From: Clostridiales bacterium
GTDB lineage: Bacteria > Bacillota > Clostridia > Christensenellales > CAG-138
DNA length: 64,000 nucleotides
Reading direction: 5' to 3'
Assembly: GCA_004554165.1 (NCBI GenBank)
Contig: SFNQ01000006.1
Coordinates: 1-64,000, forward strand
Shown piece by piece: positions 23,763 through 31,398 of this stretch. Every line of letters begins with the position of its first letter. Positions within the stretch are counted from its first letter, which is position 1. The notes under the pieces were generated by a model. The model was given only the letters and a program-made list of their open reading frames with translations. It was not told the DNA's origin and did no database searches. A program made the translations under genes and the position numbers.

Positions 23763-24524
23763 TTGCAGAAACGGAATTTTTCAACGGAGCTTGCCTATGC
23801 GCTGGGGCTTGTGGGCCTGTCCGGCGGCACAGCGCTGATGGAGGCGGCGGATTTTGGCGTGGGCATGGTGGTTGCGCCAGCATACCTCGTTTACCTCAAG
23901 CTGTCCGAGAGCCTGCACTTTGTGACCTTCGGCATGGCGGAGTATACGCTGCAGGCCTGCCTGCTGGCCGCGCTGTGCCTGCTGCTCCGCAGATTCCGCT
24001 TTTCCTATCTCTTTTCCTTTGTAACCGCCGTACTCTACGGCTTCCTGCTGGATGGCTTTATGGCGCTGCTGGCGCTGCTGCCTCAGGGCGTGCTGGCGCT
24101 TCGCGTTGTCCTCTATGGGCTGGGCGTGCTTGCCTGCTCTGCGGGCGTATCGCTGATGTTCCATACTTACATCTCCGCCGAGGTCTATGAGCTGTTTGTA
24201 AAGGAGCTTTCCCGGCGCTACCGGTGGAACATTCATCGGGCAAAGACCTGCTATGACTGCATCAGCTGCTTTGCGGGCATATTGCTCTCCTTCGCCTTTT
24301 TCGGCTTTGGCGTGTTCGAGGGCGTGCGCTTCGGCACGGTGCTCTGCGCGCTGGTCAACGGCTTTCTGATCGGCAGGTTTACGCGCCTGTTCGACGCGCA
24401 CTGGCGGTTTTTCGACGCGCTGCCCCTGCGAAAGTATTTTGAAGACGGCCCTTCCGGGCCCAGTGAGGCAGACGCTCCTGAGATGGGAGGCGGGGATGGG
24501 GCGGAAACCGAAACGTCCCGTTAA
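23763..24524 (+). CDS. YczE/YitT-like integral membrane protein (DUF6198 type)
   Basis: The 253-residue protein starts at TTG with GGAGGG seven bases upstream. About six membrane segments and the family-like opening ALGLVGLSGGTALMEAADFGVGMVVAPAYL are visible, with a second repeat RRYRWNIHRAKTCYDCISCFAGILLSFAFFGFGVFEGVRFGTVLCALVNGFLIG. These proteins are putative transporters of unknown substrate. The C-terminal 40 residues are hydrophilic and low-complexity. A terminator follows. Confidence 0.8.
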   Translation: MQKRNFSTELAYALGLVGLSGGTALMEAADFGVGMVVAPAYLVYLKLSESLHFVTFGMAEYTLQACLLAALCLLLRRFRFSYLFSFVTAVLYGFLLDGFMALLALLPQGVLALRVVLYGLGVLACSAGVSLMFHTYISAEVYELFVKELSRRYRWNIHRAKTCYDCISCFAGILLSFAFFGFGVFEGVRFGTVLCALVNGFLIGRFTRLFDAHWRFFDALPLRKYFEDGPSGPSEADAPEMGGGDGAETETSR

Positions 24525-24564
24525 GCGCATCCGGCTCAAAACCCGGCGCCACCAAAAAAGCATA

Positions 24565-24602
24565 TGGGAGCAGGCTCGCAGCGGTCTGCTCCGCTTTTTT
24601 TT
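24565..24602 (+). terminator. Rho-independent terminator
   Basis: GGGAGCAG, loop, CTGCTCC followed by GC and a T8 run, about 40 bases after the YczE-like gene. The remaining stretch to 24877 (gap of 353 bases in total from 24525) has a GGGAGGGGG Shine-Dalgarno for the next gene and no clear promoter or gene. Confidence 0.85.
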
Positions 24603-24877
24603 GAAATGCCGGAGCGCAGGCCGGGTCGGGCGTGGCTTTCATGTTTCATGAGCGCGGCAGGGCCGTAAAAACCGCCCTGCTCCGCGGAAAACGCGGATTT
24701 GCAGGGCGCAGAGCAGGGCAGACTGCCAGCTGCGGCATGGCGGACGGAAGACCGGGGGTTTTAGAAAATCCCGGGTATTTTTTGCTTGTTTTGCCGTTCG
24801 ACAGAGAGGGAAACATCCCGCGCGGATGACACGCATATATGGTATACATGCGAGTTTATGCGGGAGGGGGACAGGCT

Positions 24878-27484
24878 GTGCGACGGAAGGCGGGACGGGG
24901 CATGCGGCGGCTTTGCGCGCTGCTGTGCCTCGCTGCGGGGCTGGCCGCGCTCCTTTCCCGGGCCGGGACCGGGCTGGCGGAGGGCGGGGAGCTGCCGCCT
25001 GCGCCCCTGGGCGAAGCGGAGGGCTACGTGTACTATCACAGCACGTCCTATCCCTATTACCGGCTCAGCCCCCACCGCTGCGCCTGTCAGGACGCGTCGG
25101 GCGACACGCAGGACGGCAGGATTCCCGCCGCCTTTGTGCTGCTTGACCTGCGGGAGTACGGCGGAAAAAGCTGGACGCCGGACAGAACCTCGGGCTGGAC
25201 TGCGGATGCGCCCGGCAACTACCTGGTGGCCTACGGCTGCGACCTGTCCACAAGAACCCGCGCCGGTACGCGCTACCGCAGAAGGAACCTTGAGGACGCG
25301 GTCTTTCTCAGCGAGAGCGCAGCGCAGCGTATGCGCGCCGTACTGCAATGCGCCTATCCCTTCGTGAGCGCGGAGGAGATGCTTGCGCGCCTGGTGGCCG
25401 CAGGCGTGCTGGAGGAGCGCAACGGCATCGTCAGCGCGCCGGAGAACTTTAAAAAGGAGAATGCCGAGCGCACCGTCTCGGAGAGCGAGCTGCTCAGCGC
25501 GGTTCAGACCGCGGTCTGGGCCTGCGCGGCCGGGGAGGACGCGGCGGGGCCGAAGCTGAGCGGGGCCTATACGGAAACCGCGGCGCCAGGGCTTGCCGGG
25601 CGCACGGTCAACCCGGACGGCTACGACGGCAGGACGCGGGAGATTCAGCGGGTAAAGAACAATATTTCCGCCGTTTACGATTACCTGACCGGGCTGGGCG
25701 CTGCGGACGCGCCCGCGCCGGACCGGCTGGTTACGGATCTGACGCTGACCGCCCTGCGCACGGACGACGGTACGGGGGAGGCGACCGCTACCGTGCGCCT
25801 GCGACTGAACGGTACGCCGGACGCAGAGGACGCGCTGGTTCTGCGGGTCGGCGAAACGCGCTATGCCATCGCCAACCCGAATCTGGGCCTGCCGGTGATC
25901 GAGCCGGATGCGGACGGCTGCTATACGCTGCTGCTGGCGGGGCTTACGGAGGAGGGCAGCGTAACGCTGGAGGTCAGCGGTACGCAGACGGTAGCTCCCG
26001 GCGCATACCTCTACGAACCCTATGGCGGGCAGGACGCGGCGCAGTGCATGGTCGGCGTATATGGCGGTACGGCGCAGGTGCTGCTGCGGCGGCAGATCTC
26101 CCTGGCCGCGATGACGCAGCGGGCGCGCCTGCGCTCTGTGGCGGAGCTGACGGAAAAGGCCGTGGTCATGCCGCTTTCCGGCGGCAGTCTGACGCTCTTT
26201 CTGGAGGGCCGGGACGGGCGGCGGATTCGCATTGCGGAGGGGCTCTCCGGCGATGCGGAAGGGCTCGTCGAGGTGCGGCGGCTCCTGCCGCCCGGCGAGG
26301 GCGAGCGCTATGTGTTTCAGGAAACTGCGCCGCCCGCAGGCTTCTCTCTGCCGGAGAAGCCGGAGAAAGCGGTGGATGCGGCCACCACCGTAAGGCTTGT
26401 CCATACGCCGGCGGCGGAGGCAAGCGTATGCCTGACCCTGCTGGACGAGAGCACCGGGGAACAGCCGCTGCCGGGCATCGGCTTTGCGCTGTACCGCCGC
26501 CTGTTCGGAACGGAGGCGCTGTTCCTCGGCGACCGTACAACGGACGCGCAGGGAAGGATTACGGTGGACGGCCTCTGCCCGGGCGATTACTGGTTTTCCC
26601 AGAGCACCACGCCCGAGGGCTATGCCCCTGCGGCGGAGGAGCATGCGTTTTCCGTTGGCAGCAGCGGCGGCGCGATCCAGCTGACCGTATACAACACGTC
26701 GCACCGGACGGTGTCGGGCGAGGTTTGCTTTGCGGATCCGGCGGCGGCCGGGCATCCGGCAGCCGTTACCGTCCGGCTGTACTGCGGCGGCGCGCTGCTG
26801 AGGGAACAGCGGGTGTCGGCGGAGACGGGCTGGCGGTACTGCTTTGAGGAGCTGCCCATTTTTGACGACAGCGGCGCGCAAAACGTTTACGCCGTGGAGC
26901 AGGCTGCGCTGCCGGGCTATGCGGCGGAATACGTCGAGAGCGGTATCCGCAACACCCAGCGCAGGGCGGACATCGTGCTGGAGAATCGCAACCGCCGGGG
27001 CGAGCCGCTGCGCGGCGCGGTATTCGTGCTGCGGTCGGCCGCGGACGGAACGCATGTCTGTACGGCTGCCACCGATGCGGCGGGCCGCCTGTGCCTGTAT
27101 GGCCTGAGGGCAGGCAGCTATCTGCTCACCCAGCGCCGGGCGCCTGCGGGCTACAGGGCGCTTTCCGAGGCGCTGATTCTGACGCTGACCGATCCCAACA
27201 CCGCCGCCGACGGAACGGAGCCGATGCAGGCGCTGCTTACGGACGCTTCCGGAATGCCGCTGCCGGACGGCTGCATCGTAAGCGGGCGGCGAATTCTGCC
27301 GGAGAGCCCGCTGGGGATTGCGCTCTGCGCCAGCGCCTGCGCGGCCCTGCCCTGCCTGGCGGCTGTGGGCCTTCGCGCGCGCAAAGGCGGCCGCAGGGCT
27401 TTTCGCCTCCGCCTGCCGCTCCGGCTCCGATTGCCGCGGCTGCGCAGGAAAAGGCGGGGGCATGCCGCGGGAAAAGCCGAATAG
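24878..27484 (+). CDS. Large thioester-domain/Cna-B adhesin with Arg-rich tail
   Basis: The 868-residue protein starts at GTG (GGAGGGGG seven bases upstream; the upstream ATG lacks one). Signal peptide, then a thioester domain with Cys121 (VAYGCDL) and Gln210 (AVQTAVWA). The middle region contains a beta-rich domain, followed by at least three Cna-B/SpaA-type repeats with ETAPPAGF, TTPEGYAP and RRAPAGYR endings. The C-terminus has ILPESPLG (from residue 806) before a hydrophobic segment and then an unusually long basic tail, about 14 Arg or Lys in the last 40 residues. LPESP is only a weak LPxTG-like site. It is followed by a sortase-fold gene lacking catalytic residues. Confidence 0.85.
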   Translation: MRRKAGRGMRRLCALLCLAAGLAALLSRAGTGLAEGGELPPAPLGEAEGYVYYHSTSYPYYRLSPHRCACQDASGDTQDGRIPAAFVLLDLREYGGKSWTPDRTSGWTADAPGNYLVAYGCDLSTRTRAGTRYRRRNLEDAVFLSESAAQRMRAVLQCAYPFVSAEEMLARLVAAGVLEERNGIVSAPENFKKENAERTVSESELLSAVQTAVWACAAGEDAAGPKLSGAYTETAAPGLAGRTVNPDGYDGRTREIQRVKNNISAVYDYLTGLGAADAPAPDRLVTDLTLTALRTDDGTGEATATVRLRLNGTPDAEDALVLRVGETRYAIANPNLGLPVIEPDADGCYTLLLAGLTEEGSVTLEVSGTQTVAPGAYLYEPYGGQDAAQCMVGVYGGTAQVLLRRQISLAAMTQRARLRSVAELTEKAVVMPLSGGSLTLFLEGRDGRRIRIAEGLSGDAEGLVEVRRLLPPGEGERYVFQETAPPAGFSLPEKPEKAVDAATTVRLVHTPAAEASVCLTLLDESTGEQPLPGIGFALYRRLFGTEALFLGDRTTDAQGRITVDGLCPGDYWFSQSTTPEGYAPAAEEHAFSVGSSGGAIQLTVYNTSHRTVSGEVCFADPAAAGHPAAVTVRLYCGGALLREQRVSAETGWRYCFEELPIFDDSGAQNVYAVEQAALPGYAAEYVESGIRNTQRRADIVLENRNRRGEPLRGAVFVLRSAADGTHVCTAATDAAGRLCLYGLRAGSYLLTQRRAPAGYRALSEALILTLTDPNTAADGTEPMQALLTDASGMPLPDGCIVSGRRILPESPLGIALCASACAALPCLAAVGLRARKGGRRAFRLRLPLRLRLPRLRRKRRGHAAGKAE

Positions 27485-27579
27485 AGTGGAAGCGGGGAGC
27501 GCGCAGGCGCTGCGCCTTACCGCTGCGCACATTCCATTCCCTGAGCAAAGCGCGGGATGCAGACGGTGAAAAAAGAATC

Positions 27580-27614
27580 GGGCAGGGTGCTGACGGATAG
27601 GCGCCCTGCCCTTT
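27580..27614 (+). terminator. Terminator-like hairpin between adhesin and pseudo-sortase genes
   Basis: GGGCAGGG, 16-base loop, CCCTGCCCTTT. It suggests that the following sortase-like gene is at least partly transcribed separately. The rest of the 348-base gap has a second GC hairpin near 27630-27655 and no gene. Confidence 0.6.
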
Positions 27615-27832
27615 GAAAACATGGGCCGCAAAACGGCCCCCGCCCGGTGGGCGGGAAATGAATTTTCGCGCCTGCTTAAAAGTGATACATTCCGTCAAAA
27701 CTGAATAGAATACCATGCCAAATGCTGTCAGGCGAAGCGCTCCTGCGCCCATCCGGACGGCAGGGCGCGCAGGGAGCGCCGTTCCGGAGAGGAGCGGGCG
27801 CCGTCTGCGCGGATCGAGGAGGAATGTATCCC

Positions 27833-28546
27833 TTGAGGACAAAGCTGATGTGGCTGCAAATCGCCGCGCTGGCGCTGTTCTGCGCCGCGCTTTTCATCAT
27901 GCTGCTGCCAACGCTGCGGGGCCTGTATTACCGCATGGACACGGGCCGCGCGATTACCGCTTTCAACAGCGAGGTCGCGCGGCTTCGCGTGCAGGCGGAC
28001 GCCAGGGAAAAGCAGGAAGCGGAGCGGCTTGCGCGGCAGATCGCGGACTATAATGCGGCTCTGCGGGCGGGCGGACAGACTGCGCTGGCGGACCCGTTTG
28101 CGCTCTGCACTCCCTCGGAGCCGCTGCCGGAGCTGACGGGCTTTCGGCCGGTGCTGGGCGTGCTGTGCATCCCCCGTCTCGAACTGGAAACGCCCGTCTA
28201 TGCCGTCGCATCGGCGCTGAGCCTGCGGCGCGGCGCGGCGCTTGCGGCGGACAGCTCGATCCCCAGCGCGGAGGAAGGCACCCATGCCCTCATCGCCGCA
28301 CAGCGGGGCGGCGGCGGCAGCGCGCCGTTTCGCGGCATCGAGCGGCTGCGGCCGGGCGACCGGGTGGACTTTCTGGGGCCGCTGGAAACCGTTTCCTACC
28401 GGGTGCTTGAAACCGGCGTAATCCTGCCCGGACAGACGGGGGACCTGCGCATTGCGGAGGGAGAGACGCTGTTGACGCTCATCACAACGCATCCCCTGCA
28501 GGATGGAGAGGAGCGCTACATCGTTCGCTGCGGCAGATTGGAATAA
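27833..28546 (+). CDS. Sortase-fold protein lacking catalytic His and Cys
   Basis: The 237-residue product starts at TTG (AGGAGG ten bases upstream; the ATG at 27824 is only one base from it). Membrane segment at about 9-30, a heptad-rich coiled region (about 40-75), then a class C/D-like sortase domain (VLGVLCIPRLELETPVYAVA, THALIAAQRGGGGSAPFRGI, RPGDRVDFLGPLETVSYRV, TLLTLITTHPLQDGEERYIV). Where active sortases have GHRG this has AQRG (Gln157), and where they have LVTC this has LITT (Thr219). The conserved Arg228 remains. It should therefore be unable to form a thioacyl intermediate. A structural, chaperone or binding role with the adjacent adhesin is inferred. Confidence 0.85.
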   Translation: MRTKLMWLQIAALALFCAALFIMLLPTLRGLYYRMDTGRAITAFNSEVARLRVQADAREKQEAERLARQIADYNAALRAGGQTALADPFALCTPSEPLPELTGFRPVLGVLCIPRLELETPVYAVASALSLRRGAALAADSSIPSAEEGTHALIAAQRGGGGSAPFRGIERLRPGDRVDFLGPLETVSYRVLETGVILPGQTGDLRIAEGETLLTLITTHPLQDGEERYIVRCGRLE

Positions 28547-28547
28547 A

Positions 28548-28594
28548 AAAGCGCCGGATCCCATTGCTGCGAACCGGCGGCGGAGCGCTTTCAA
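28548..28594. terminator. Bidirectional terminator-like hairpin
   Basis: AAAAAGCGCCGG ... CCGGCGGCGGAGCGCTTTC: stem with A-run on the left and T-run on the right, directly after the pseudo-sortase stop; on the minus strand it ends in TTTTTT. Confidence 0.55.
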
Positions 28595-29526
28595 AATGTA
28601 GCCGCCGGTGAGAATCCACCGGCGCGGCGGGGATATAACGGCAGCACCAGCGCAGGCGCAAACAGAGCCGCAGGCCCGGCGAACGTTCCCTGCACGCCTG
28701 CACTTCAACATGCTTTTTTCAGCGGACCAATCAACGGCCCCTGTCTCTGTGCCGGCGGAAACACTGCATATCCATCCCGCTGACCCCAAAGGGTGAAACC
28801 GAACGTTACTGCAATATGCCTGGCCTTCGCCTGCTCCGGGGCGCACCGGCTGACAGGCATTGCTTTATTTTTTCTGGGCCTCAAAGCAATGCGAGGCAGG
28901 CGCCGGACCGGGTTCGTCCGCTGGCCGTATGCTGACCGCTGCGGGCTGGAGCCCGGTCGGAGAGCGCTCCGCTGCTTCCCGGCCATTGCCCCCCTGCTCT
29001 TTCTGCTGCGCAGCCGCCAAGAGCCCGTCTGCGCCGCGCCTGCGGGCGATGGGATGCGGGGGACGCCCGCCGCCCTCGGGCCGCCGCCCCCGGCTGCCCG
29101 TGATACCGCTGCCCATTGCCGTCGCCTCCTCTTCCTAACGCATATCCCATGCTTTTTCTCCATTTAGCCACGGGGCAGAAAAAAAGTCAAGCCAAATAAC
29201 AGAGCCCCGCGCCCCGGCAAACGCGGCGGCTGGGGGGTGGTTTTCCAGTCAAAAGGAAAGCGAAGCCCCCGGCAGAGGACCGCCGCTTCGCTGCAAAAGG
29301 GGGCGCGGCATACAGGCGGCATGGCAGAGAACCCTTCCCTCCCCCGGCGAAAAAAAGAGCGGCCGGGGCCGCAAAGCAACGGAAGGCCGACCCCAAAACA
29401 GGGCGGCGTTTGAACGCAGCGGAGCCGGGCGCTATCGGCTGTCTCCGATTACAGGACCAGGGAAGGCATGCCGGATGCAGCGCCTCAGGCGGCATGGCGT
29501 TCCGGCTGCTCCCGCCGCAAGGCGGT
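28595..29526. other. Long intergenic region without a supported gene
   Basis: About 930 bases. Notable structure: perfect hairpin CGCCGGTG/CACCGGCG at about 28602-28624; a 10-bp inverted repeat GCATTGCTTT (28857-28866) and AAAGCAATGC (28883-28892); a minus-strand TTGACT near 29185 with a weak -10. A minus-strand frame at 28865-29116 has AGGAGG eight bases before its ATG but encodes a Gly/Arg/Pro/Ala-rich low-complexity peptide. It may be a decayed gene, a small-RNA transcription unit ending at the 28548-28594 hairpin, or nothing. Confidence 0.4.
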
Positions 29527-30456
29527 TCAGCCGTCCGCGCGGCCCGCCTGGTCTTTTGCGGGCCCCTTTTCCGTATCCCAGTCCACGCAGGTGTTGAGCA
29601 CAAAATCGCGCATGCGCGTTACGGCGGGGGAAAGCGCTTCCTCCCTGCGCCAGGCCAGATAGACCGGGCGCATATAGGAGGGCTCCACCAGCGGTATCAC
29701 AGCCACCGACTGCAACTGCATGGCGGGAATCCGCGGCAGAATGGCCACCGCCTGCCCGAGAGCGACGAACTGGAGCGCGGAATTGCAGTCCTGCGTTTCA
29801 AAGGCGGCGCACAGCGGCACGGCGTTGCGCCGAAACAGCTCCTCCACGGTCTTTCTCAGGCCGTTGCTGGGATGGAGCACCACCATGCTCTCCCCTGCCA
29901 GCTCCGCAAGGCGGATGCTTTCCCGGTGGGCAAGCCTGTGGGCCAGGGGGACGGCCACGAAGAGCCGCTGCCAGGCCACGCGGCGGTATTCCACCTCAGG
30001 GTCGGGGCTGACGCAGAAAGCGAGATCCAGATTGCCTCGCTTGAGCTCATCGAGGATGACGCTGTTGAGATGCTGCGAAAAGCGGAAGGTGATGGGCGAG
30101 TCCGCATGCGCCGCATAGAAGCGCTCCACCAGCCGCGGGATCAGGTCTGCGGAGATGCTGTGGAAATAGCCCAGCGCCACCGTTCCCGTATCCGGGTGGG
30201 CCATCTGCCGCGTCAGGCGGACGCCCTCGTCCAGCGTGTTCAGCGCGCGGGTGGCATAGCGGAGGAACTGCTCGCCGCAGGGGGTCAGCGCCACATGCCG
30301 CCCGCCGCGACGGAACAGGGGAAACCCAAGGTCGTTTTCCAGCTCCCGAATGGCGTAGCTGAGGCTTGGCTGGGCGATGTGCAGCCGCTCCGCAGCGAGG
30401 GTATACTGCCCCGCCTCGGCAAGCGCGAGAAAGTATCGCAGCTGTGCCAGCGTCAT
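29527..30456 (-). CDS. LysR family transcriptional regulator
   Basis: The 309-residue LysR regulator has an N-terminal winged helix (MTLAQLRYFLALAEAGQYTL, AAERLHIAQPSLSYAIRELENDLGFPLFRR, residues 1-60) and a periplasmic-binding-like effector domain (GTVALGYFHSISADLIPRLV..., ELKRGNLDLAFCV, GQAVAILPRIP). It lies on the minus strand together with a YitT gene, upstream of and divergent from the hydratase-icd-citDEF operon. It is therefore the likely regulator of that operon, although the YitT gene lies between. The effector is unknown; a citrate-pathway intermediate would fit. Confidence 0.92.
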   Translation of the reverse strand: MTLAQLRYFLALAEAGQYTLAAERLHIAQPSLSYAIRELENDLGFPLFRRGGRHVALTPCGEQFLRYATRALNTLDEGVRLTRQMAHPDTGTVALGYFHSISADLIPRLVERFYAAHADSPITFRFSQHLNSVILDELKRGNLDLAFCVSPDPEVEYRRVAWQRLFVAVPLAHRLAHRESIRLAELAGESMVVLHPSNGLRKTVEELFRRNAVPLCAAFETQDCNSALQFVALGQAVAILPRIPAMQLQSVAVIPLVEPSYMRPVYLAWRREEALSPAVTRMRDFVLNTCVDWDTEKGPAKDQAGRADG

Positions 30457-30509
30457 GGGAAATCACCTCTCTCTGTTGACAATCGCCAGCGGCCGGAAAA
30501 GCCGGAGGC

Positions 30510-31184
30510 TCAGACCCGCGCCTTTTCCTTCCGTGTTCCGTCCGGCAGGGGGATTTTCTGCATCAGGCCGACGATCTGGCCGGACAGCGCAACGGTGAGC
30601 AGCGAATATGCAATGCGGTTCAGCGGGATGTAGCTCAAAGAGAGCGCGAGTACGATCAGATCAAAAAACAGGTAAGCCCATGCAATGCGGATGTGCAGGC
30701 AGCGGGAAACACTCATGGCAAGCGCGTCGTCCCCGCCGGGCGCGCCGCCTACCCGGACGCACAATCCGGCGCCTACGCCCACAAAGACCGCGCCGAGCGC
30801 CGCCGCAAGCAGGGGCGTTTCGGCAAGCGCGGGCCACAGCGGCGGAAACAGCTCGCAAATCCGGTATGTCAGGGCGAAGCCGCCGGTGGCAACCAGCGAA
30901 TAGACCAGAAATGTTTTTCCCAGAAGTTTCCAGCCAAGGGCATAGCAAAGCAGGTTGAGCACAGGGCCGGAAATAGCGGGAGAGAGCCGGAACCAGTGGT
31001 CCAGCAGCAGGGTCAGGCCAAGAATACCGCCCTCGGTCACGCCGGAAACCGAATGAATATGGTACAGCCCAAAGGCCAGAAACGCGCTGCTGAGCAGCGC
31101 AATAAGGCAATAGGAAAACCGAATGTTTACCGGCGCGCGGGACGCGGATTTCCTCTGAGCGTCCGGCGCTGAAGGGTGAAACAA
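30510..31184 (-). CDS. YitT family membrane protein
   Basis: The 224-residue protein starts at TTG 31184 (AAAGGAG ten bases upstream). It has five to six membrane segments with YitT/DUF161 features (FGLYHIHSVSGVTEGGILGLTLLLDHWF, GGFALTYRICELFPPL, GVGAGLCVRVGGAPGGDDALAMSVS). The GGxxGG..D-like motif is typical of the membrane part. Function of the family is unknown. It has a near-consensus promoter and is followed 53 bases later by the lysR gene, so they may be co-transcribed. Confidence 0.85.
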   Translation of the reverse strand: MFHPSAPDAQRKSASRAPVNIRFSYCLIALLSSAFLAFGLYHIHSVSGVTEGGILGLTLLLDHWFRLSPAISGPVLNLLCYALGWKLLGKTFLVYSLVATGGFALTYRICELFPPLWPALAETPLLAAALGAVFVGVGAGLCVRVGGAPGGDDALAMSVSRCLHIRIAWAYLFFDLIVLALSLSYIPLNRIAYSLLTVALSGQIVGLMQKIPLPDGTRKEKARV

Positions 31185-31226
31185 TGAAAAAACGCTCCTT
31201 TCCAAGACGATCCTGCCACAAGCTTC

Positions 31227-31255
31227 ATTATAATTATACTTCGCAGGCGCGTCAA
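31227..31255 (-). promoter_or_regulatory. Near-consensus sigma-A promoter of the yitT-lysR unit
   Basis: On the minus strand: TTGACG, 17-base spacer, TATAAT (complements 31250-31255 and 31227-31232). Confidence 0.8.
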
Positions 31256-31262
31256 CCGGATT

Positions 31263-31277
31263 ATAGAAACATTCTAT
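31263..31277. promoter_or_regulatory. LysR-type operator ATAG-N7-CTAT
   Basis: ATAGAAACATTCTAT is a perfect dyad with the T-N11-A form used by LysR proteins. It lies between the divergent yitT and hydratase promoters. Confidence 0.55.
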
Positions 31278-31298
31278 GGGAGGAAGAAAAAACCTGTA

Positions 31299-31329
31299 TT
31301 GGACTTTGTGCGGGTAAAAAATTTATAAT
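31299..31329 (+). promoter_or_regulatory. Promoter of the hydratase-icd-cit operon
   Basis: TTGGAC at 31299-31304 and TATAAT at 31324-31329 with a long 19-base spacer, a feature often seen at activator-dependent promoters. AAGGAG precedes the ATG at 31399. Confidence 0.5.
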
Positions 31330-31398
31330 AAAAGCAGCGGCACAATATAATGAGTTTATCAGAACACCTTTCATCAACCGAGAAGGAGAATATCGCCA

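Noticed and set aside
24878..27484. Canonical LPxTG anchor in the second adhesin
   Set aside because: The site is LPESP, without the Thr-Gly required by standard sortases, so it is reported only as a weak similarity.
28600..28800. Possible riboswitch suggested by GGTGAGAATCCACC-like hairpin
   Set aside because: No full FMN, TPP, cobalamin or SAM consensus could be aligned by eye, and no matching downstream gene exists.
28705..29163. Minus-strand 152-codon frame
   Set aside because: Low-complexity and overlaps another frame with a better ribosome-binding site (28865-29116); neither resembles a real protein, so both are only mentioned in the region entry.
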